Positions 60,024 through 64,000 of a stretch of DNA of 64,000 nucleotides are shown here, one piece after another (position 1 is the first letter of the stretch; every line of letters begins with the position of its first letter). This DNA comes from JAWVFM01 sp963823245 (GTDB lineage: Bacteria > Actinomycetota > Thermoleophilia > Solirubrobacterales > 70-9), in assembly GCA_963823245.1 (NCBI GenBank), contig CAWGKQ010000008.1, forward strand, positions 620,001 through 684,000. Direction: 5' to 3'. Made by a program: the position numbers and the translations under genes. The notes beneath the pieces are model-generated. The model worked only from the letters and a program-made list of their open reading frames with translations, was not told the origin of the DNA and made no database searches.

Positions 60024-60422
60024 CTACTCCCGCAGCCCGGCTGCTTCGAGGGCCTCCGGCCTCGTGTCGTACATCCTCAGCCGCACGATCCTGTCGCCGC
60101 GGACCGTGAAGAGGTCGAACAGCTCCCGCTCGACCTCGACGCCACTGCCTTTGCCGCGCCCTCGCTCTAGGACTCTGACCAAGACATCTTCACCGAGGTC
60201 AGTCAGTTCCTCGACGTTCATGTGGAAGTCGTCCCAGGTGCCCACCCAGATGGCTGTTGCCCGGCGTACACCATCGAGACCGTGGTAGGTCGATGCTCCC
60301 GGTTGCGATGGGGGGGTCGAAAGCTCGATCTCCGGGTGAAAGCAGGCGAGGCTGGTCTCCACGTCGCCCCGCTCGAAGGCGCCAAGTGCCGCGCGCACGA
60401 TCTCCACGTTCTCCTGCGACAT
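60024..60422 (-). CDS. NTF2/SnoaL-like protein (array member)
   Basis: 132 aa: MSQENVEIVRAALGAFERGD, CFHPEIELSTPPSQPGASTY, a GRGKGSGVEVERELFDLFTV strand pair and an EALEAAGLRE end. It is joined to the frameshifted gene at 60426 by the same junction, so its expression may depend on that promoter. Confidence 0.88.
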   Translation of the reverse strand: MSQENVEIVRAALGAFERGDVETSLACFHPEIELSTPPSQPGASTYHGLDGVRRATAIWVGTWDDFHMNVEELTDLGEDVLVRVLERGRGKGSGVEVERELFDLFTVRGDRIVRLRMYDTRPEALEAAGLRE

Positions 60423-60425
60423 CGC

Positions 60426-60829
60426 CTACTCCCGCAGCCCGGCGGCTTCGAGGGCCTCGGCTCTGGTGGTGAAGATCTGAAGACGGACCAGCAGCCCGTC
60501 GCGCACGGTCCAAAGGTGAGCTTCGAGCTTGTCGACCGGGACGCCGCTGCTCTTGCCGTGCGCGTAGCTGTGGACCATCGCGATCACCCGCTCGCCGGCG
60601 TCGATCCACTCCTCGACCTCGCTTGTCAGCTCCTCGAAACTGACGAGGAGGTCCCGATAGAACTCCTGGACCCCATCGAGCCCGTAATAGATCCCTCGCT
60701 GACCGATGTGGGTGCCCGCTGTCACGTCCATCTGGACCTCGGGGTCATAGAACGCAAGCGCGGTCTCGTTGTCCTTGCCTGAGACGCCTCCCACGCTCGC
60801 TTGACAACCTCCACGTTCTCCTGCGACAT
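60426..60829 (-). pseudogene. NTF2/SnoaL-like gene, frameshifted near its 5' end
   Basis: MSQENVEVVKRAWEASQ reads in one frame; GKDNETALAFYDPEVQMD onward reads in another, to the EALEAAGLRE end at 60426. A one-base indel near 60780-60790 separates them. The second part alone could start at an internal GTG (MGGVSGKDN, 122 aa). The leader has GATGCT in place of GATACT, 9 nt before ATG 60829. It is the first gene of the longest run in the array. Confidence 0.8.
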
Positions 60830-60838
60830 CGCTCGCGC

Positions 60839-60844
60839 AGCATC
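60839..60844 (-). promoter_or_regulatory. GATGCT box before the longest array run
   Basis: Minus-strand GATGCT in GCGAGATGCTGCGCGAGCG, 9 nt before ATG 60829, a one-base variant of the box at the other first genes. Confidence 0.45.
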
Positions 60845-60863
60845 TCGCGGTGGCACGGTCCGA

Positions 60864-60906
60864 TGGGCGCGGCTGGTTTCGAACCAGCGACCTCTCGCGT
60901 GTGAAA
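60864..60906 (-). repeat. tRNA-Val(CAC) 3' half, copy 2
   Basis: Minus strand: TTTCACACGCGAGAGGTCGC, then the T arm with TTCGAAA, and acceptor CGCGCCCA. No 5' half is present. To its right, GGCTGCGATCT and TTTCCAG pairs recur as in copy 3, so a larger module of about 170 bp is repeated. Confidence 0.8.
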
Positions 60907-61089
60907 TGAGCCCGGGATGCTGCCGTGTTCGGCGGTCTGCTGCCTTACGCCTGGAAACCGCCCGATTCGTGGCCTGACCGGCTGCGATCTCATGTCTGTT
61001 GCTGCGATCCGTTGTTTCCAGGGCTTTTCCAGACCTTCGACGCTCGGGGGAGGCAGCCGAGCCGCCCTGACCTCAACAGCGGTAATCGG

Positions 61090-61611
61090 TCAGTTGTTGG
61101 CCGCGATGGCCCACGTCAGGGCTGCGGCGAACGCGACCCAGAGCGCGTAGGGCACAAGCGCCCAGGTCGCCTGGCGGGACACCGGGCGCATGAGGATGAT
61201 GAGAGCGACGATCGTGGCGAGGAGCAAGAGGATCTCGATGCCCGCGATCACCGGGCGGTGTGCGCGGAAGAAGAGGATGGTCCAGGCGAGATTGAGCGCG
61301 CCGTTGAGCGCGTACAGGCCAAGGACGGGCGTCCGCCGCGAGCCCGACAGGTCCCGCCACGCCAGGTACGCCGAGCGGGCCAACAGCACATAGAGCACCG
61401 TCCACACGGGTCCGAAAGCTGCCCCCGGCGGCTGCCACGAGGGAAGTTCCAGGTCGCGGTACCACGCTGAGTTGGTGTCGGTGGCGAGGCCGCCGAGCCC
61501 CGCGATGGCCACCACAGCGGACGTGATGACGAGTGCGGCGCGCCGGTGATGGGGGCGCGGATCAGCGTTCGTCAGGGCGCCTGCCTCCAAGCTCGTGAGC
61601 CTAAACGACAC
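61090..61611 (-). CDS. TspO/MBR family protein, copy 2
   Basis: 173 aa with five TM helices and WYRDLELPSWQPPGAAFGPV, NGALNLAWTILFF and LVPYALWVAFAAALTW. It is clearly paralogous to the protein at 40630-41127. The GTG at 61611 is the longest start; a TTG eleven codons in (TTGGAGGCA) matches the start of copy 1 and may be the real one. It is flanked by direct tRNA-Val-containing modules at 60864 and 61631, so it may be cargo of a small integrated element. Confidence 0.9.
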   Translation of the reverse strand: MSFRLTSLEAGALTNADPRPHHRRAALVITSAVVAIAGLGGLATDTNSAWYRDLELPSWQPPGAAFGPVWTVLYVLLARSAYLAWRDLSGSRRTPVLGLYALNGALNLAWTILFFRAHRPVIAGIEILLLLATIVALIILMRPVSRQATWALVPYALWVAFAAALTWAIAANN

Positions 61612-61630
61612 CCTCGGCGACGGAGGTGAT

Positions 61631-61672
61631 TGGCGCGGCTGGTTTCGAACCAGCGACCTCTCGCATGTGAAA
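61631..61672 (-). repeat. tRNA-Val(CAC) 3' half, copy 3
   Basis: Minus strand: TTTCACATGCGAGAGGTCGC, T arm with TTCGAAA, acceptor CGCGCCA. Same orientation as copy 2, 767 bp away. The neighbouring GGCTGCGATCT and GTTTCCAG...TTTCCAGG words repeat too. Confidence 0.8.
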
Positions 61673-61701
61673 TCTTCCCTGCTGCGGCCGTCTGCCGCCA
61701 G

Positions 61702-62217
61702 CTACTGCCGCTTGTGCCTGTGAAACGAAGCTTCGGGCGGGGCCGGCTGCGATCTGCTGCTGGCTTCTGCCATCAGTTGTTTCCAGCTCGTTTCCAGGTT
61801 TCGACCCTGGACATCGCCTACCCCGAAACGCCCGGCGGCTTCGAGGGCCTCTGCTCGGTCGAGAATGGCCTCGATCCGCACGATCTTCGTTCCTCGGAAG
61901 GTGAAGAGCATGAAGAACTGCTGCGCCATCTCGATGTGGCTCGCCTTTCCCGTGCCGCTCTGAACCGCATCCACCACTACGGTGTCGCCCGCCGCTTGAA
62001 GCTCCGTTGCGCGGACGGCATAGCCCTCGAAGTTGTCGAGGAGGCGACGCGTGTAGTCCCGGATCTCCTCCTGGCCGAAAGCTCGGACGGGTTCGGGGAA
62101 GGGCTGTCGAACGATGAAGACCACGTCCGCGTCGAGATCTGTGACCTGCCTGGCGAAGTCCCCGGCAGCCCAGCCCTCGAAGATGCGGCGGACAACCTCC
62201 ACGTTCTCCTGCGACAT
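61702..62217 (-). CDS. NTF2/SnoaL-like protein with a foreign C-terminal tail
   Basis: 171 aa. Residues 1 to about 131 are a normal array member (MSQENVEVVRRIFEGWAAGD to RAEALEAAG). Instead of LRE and stop it continues RFGVGDVQGRNLETSWKQL and about 25 more residues, read from the tRNA-Val-associated module. The junction near 61833 shows that the element inserted at, or recombined into, the last codons of the gene. A GATACT box lies 9 nt before the ATG. The protein may still fold. Confidence 0.82.
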   Translation of the reverse strand: MSQENVEVVRRIFEGWAAGDFARQVTDLDADVVFIVRQPFPEPVRAFGQEEIRDYTRRLLDNFEGYAVRATELQAAGDTVVVDAVQSGTGKASHIEMAQQFFMLFTFRGTKIVRIEAILDRAEALEAAGRFGVGDVQGRNLETSWKQLMAEASSRSQPAPPEASFHRHKRQ

Positions 62218-62226
62218 CGCCCGCGC

Positions 62227-62232
62227 AGTATC
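62227..62232 (-). promoter_or_regulatory. GATACT box before array gene 62217
   Basis: Minus-strand GATACT in the CCGCGAGATACTGCGCGGGC leader, 9 nt before ATG 62217. Confidence 0.5.
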
Positions 62233-62462
62233 TCGCGGTGGGCGGCAGTGGCTCGGGGCCGACGCCGTAAGGGGCGCTGCGCGGCCGCCGGTTTGGGTTT
62301 CAACGCGCGTCGTCGGCTTGGTGGGCGGGGATTACGGCACGGCGCTGCGAGCTGCCGGATTCGTCGTCACCGGCGGCTGACCGCGGCTAGACGTACTCCT
62401 CCGCTGGGACGGGCGCCGCCGGCTCCGCGGTCGCGACGCGATCGCGGACCCGCTCCGTCTCT

Positions 62463-62681
62463 ACGTCGGGTGAGAAGAACCGCTGCGGCTACAACGCCGT
62501 CGGCATCCCGATCGCCGCCGGCGTCCTCTACCCCTTCCTCGGCCTTCAGCTGAGCCCGATGATCGCCGCCGCGGCGATGGCGGCGAGCTCACTGTCGGTG
62601 GTCAGCAATGCAAACCGGCTTCGCCGCTGGCACGCGCCGGCCGTTGAGCCGCCATCTCATTCGAGAGGCTTAACTCCCTAG
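62463..62681 (+). pseudogene. 3' remnant of a CopA-like P1B-type ATPase gene
   Basis: About 70 codons ending at TAG 62679-62681. The reading GYNAVGIPIAAGVLYPFLG, then LSPMIAAAAMAASSLSVV and SNANRLRR, matches the last two TM helices of copper-exporting P-type ATPases. Nothing upstream belongs to the rest of the enzyme, so it is a fragment. The flanking 62233-62462 and 62682-62992 hold nothing else I recognise. Confidence 0.75.
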
Positions 62682-62992
62682 GCGACGTAGCCGGCGACTC
62701 GACGCGAGCCACACCCGATGTCTGCGATGTGTAGTCACCCCGGACAAGCACGAGCGTCTTCAGAGCACGCGGAATTGGGGTCCGGTGGCCGGGCTCAAAT
62801 GGTTTCGCGCTTGGGCGGACTAGGCTCGGGGTGTGCCTGCTCGGCTCTGTCTCGCCCTCATCTCCGCGAGTTCGGCGATCCAGACGCCCGCTTGCACCCG
62901 AGGGTGTCACGGCGGCAATCAGCGACCCTGGCGCCGCATCGGGCGTGCGATGCTTCGGTTCAGCTCCACGATGAGAACGGACGGCTGGCACA

Positions 62993-63485
62993 GTGCTGAC
63001 GCTCCAGACGAAGATCCGAGTAGACGGCATCACGGGGATGGAGATCTTCGATTTCCTCGCGGATCCGAACGACCGCGCCTACCAGCGGTGGTGGCCCGGC
63101 ACGCACTTTCAGTTCCACCTACTCGAACGCCACCAGGCTCACGTTGGCGACGTGATCTACATGGACGAGTGCGTCGGGACACGCAGGCTGCGGATGCGCG
63201 ATCGTCCTCGAGGCGGTTCCGGGCAAGAGACTCGTCTGGCGGTTGAAGAGGGTGATCAATCTGCCCGCGCGGCTCTCGCTGGAATTCGCTGACTACGAGG
63301 GCGGTGTCGCGATTACGCACACCGTTCAGGCGGGGCTCGGAGGCGCCGGCCAAATTCTGGACCCGCTGGTCAAGCTCTTCCTCTCGAGCGCGTTCGCCGC
63401 GGCGCTGGACGACCACGTGAAGACGGAGTTCCCGTTGCTGCGCGACCGCCTCGAGCAGATTAAGGCCGAAGTCGGCGCTGGATAG
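62993..63485 (+). pseudogene. SRPBCC family gene, frameshifted
   Basis: Frame one: LTLQTKIRVDGITGMEIFDF, YQRWWPGTHFQFHLLE, VGDVIYMDECVGTRRLRM. Frame two, from about 63195: AIVLEAVPGKRLVWRLKRVI, RLSLEFADYEGGVAITHTV and FAAALDDHVKTEFPLLRD to 63485. Joined, they make one START-like protein of about 164 residues. A single indel around 63190-63200 splits it. It is unrelated in detail to the SRPBCC protein at 29388. Confidence 0.75.
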
Positions 63486-63612
63486 TGCGCGGCTGCCTGC
63501 CGGTGGCGACGCTGAAATCGACCAGGTGGTGGAGCGACCGCATCCCTCCTCCCCTCGCACCAACCGCGACAACATCTACGCGATCCCAGCTAGGCGCCGA
63601 TACAGGCTCGGG

Positions 63613-64000
63613 CTATCCGTGCGTCGCGTAGCCGAGCAGCGAGCGGTCCACGAGCCATTCCACCGGCGCGCGGTCGTCTGTGTAGACCTCGCCTCCCGGC
63701 AACCGCGGCGCCAGCCTGCTCGCCTCGTCTCGGGCAAGCGGACCCAGCACGCGCCCCAGCGAGGGTGCCGCCGCCCTCAGCCTGGCGACGCTGGCGCCCG
63801 TGCTGCCGGCGACCAGGAGCGTGTTCGTCGTCTCGATCGGATCGCGGAGCACGGTTGGGAAGACAGCAGCCATCGTGCGGCCGATGACCCTCTCCAGATC
63901 GTCGGTTCCCGAGGGATGACCCACGTTGACGACGACCGCCCCTCCGGGCGCGAGGCGGTCGCGAACCAGCCCAAAGAACTCGCTGGTGGTCATGTAGAAG
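63613..64000 (-). CDS. Spermidine-synthase-like protein, C-terminal part (5' end outside window)
   Basis: About 129 codons are visible. TTSEFFGLVRDRLAPGGAVV, VNVGHPSGTDDLERVIGRTM, FPTVLRDPIETTNTLLVA and VYTDDRAPVEWLVDRS match the end of spermidine-synthase-like/SAM-fold proteins, often fused to a membrane domain in this lineage. The residues before the first visible Met (FYMTTSEFF) fit the family, so the gene continues past the right edge. The missing N-terminus would decide between aminopropyltransferase and methyltransferase-like use. Confidence 0.75.
   Translation of the reverse strand, partial: FYMTTSEFFGLVRDRLAPGGAVVVNVGHPSGTDDLERVIGRTMAAVFPTVLRDPIETTNTLLVAGSTGASVARLRAAAPSLGRVLGPLARDEASRLAPRLPGGEVYTDDRAPVEWLVDRSLLGYATHG

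Noticed and set aside
39269..61672. Complete tRNA genes at the tRNA-like sites
   Set aside because: None of the five sites has a 5' half able to pair with the anticodon and acceptor stems.
55363..62217. Integron gene-cassette array
   Set aside because: No integrase and no attC-like imperfect palindromes; the conserved joints are coding sequence.

Overview
The window is GC-rich bacterial chromosome. The gene content suggests an actinobacterium, most likely of the Thermoleophilia/Solirubrobacterales type. This is inferred from an EtfBA/EtfD electron-transfer set, TPR-LuxR regulators, and an expansion of small NTF2/SnoaL-like proteins that begin MSQENVE and end EALEAAGLRE. No rRNA, complete tRNA or CRISPR array was found.

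Positions 1-17.4 kb form a lipid module. On the minus strand, an acyl-CoA dehydrogenase leads into a 2865-residue PUFA-synthase-like megasynthase (KS-AT-KS-4xACP-KR-DH) and then a biotin carboxylase/biotin-carrier protein that runs off the left edge. Divergent to them are etfB-etfA, which converge on an EtfD-like membrane iron-sulfur oxidoreductase. Together they could supply malonyl-CoA, build an acyl chain, and pass acyl-CoA dehydrogenase electrons to the quinone pool. All four ACP repeats carry Thr where the phosphopantetheine Ser is expected.

Positions 17.4-38.8 kb are mostly housekeeping and accessory genes: a GNAT enzyme, a GH65 phosphorylase with beta-phosphoglucomutase, PPK2 and PiT phosphate genes, a secreted HExxH metalloprotease, an IS1182-type element with a frameshifted transposase, an SDR, an SRPBCC protein, a TPR-LuxR/MMPL/methyltransferase run, an AI-2E-family permease with a coiled-coil partner, and small membrane or secreted proteins.

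Positions 39.3-50.3 kb are bounded by two direct 35-bp copies of the 3' half of an initiator-tRNA(CAT)-like sequence. The segment carries a patatin-like lipase, TspO, a serine hydrolase, a flavin monooxygenase, a multicopper oxidase with two inserted metal-binding repeats, a DJ-1/PfpI protein and a MacB-like ABC exporter. It looks like an old integrated island with no integrase left.

Positions 50.4-54.2 kb hold a minus-strand TPR-LuxR/methyltransferase/NTF2-GNAT run. Positions 54.4-62.2 kb hold the NTF2-like gene array. Its genes are joined by an invariant stop-GCG-ATG junction in which the last codons of one gene appear to supply the Shine-Dalgarno sequence of the next. First genes of runs instead carry a GATACT-type box 8-9 nt before ATG. 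The array is broken up by tRNA-Val(CAC) 3' halves, a second tspO, gene stubs and frameshifts, and resembles a recombining cassette array. The right edge has a CopA-type ATPase remnant, a frameshifted SRPBCC gene and the C-terminus of a spermidine-synthase-like gene.
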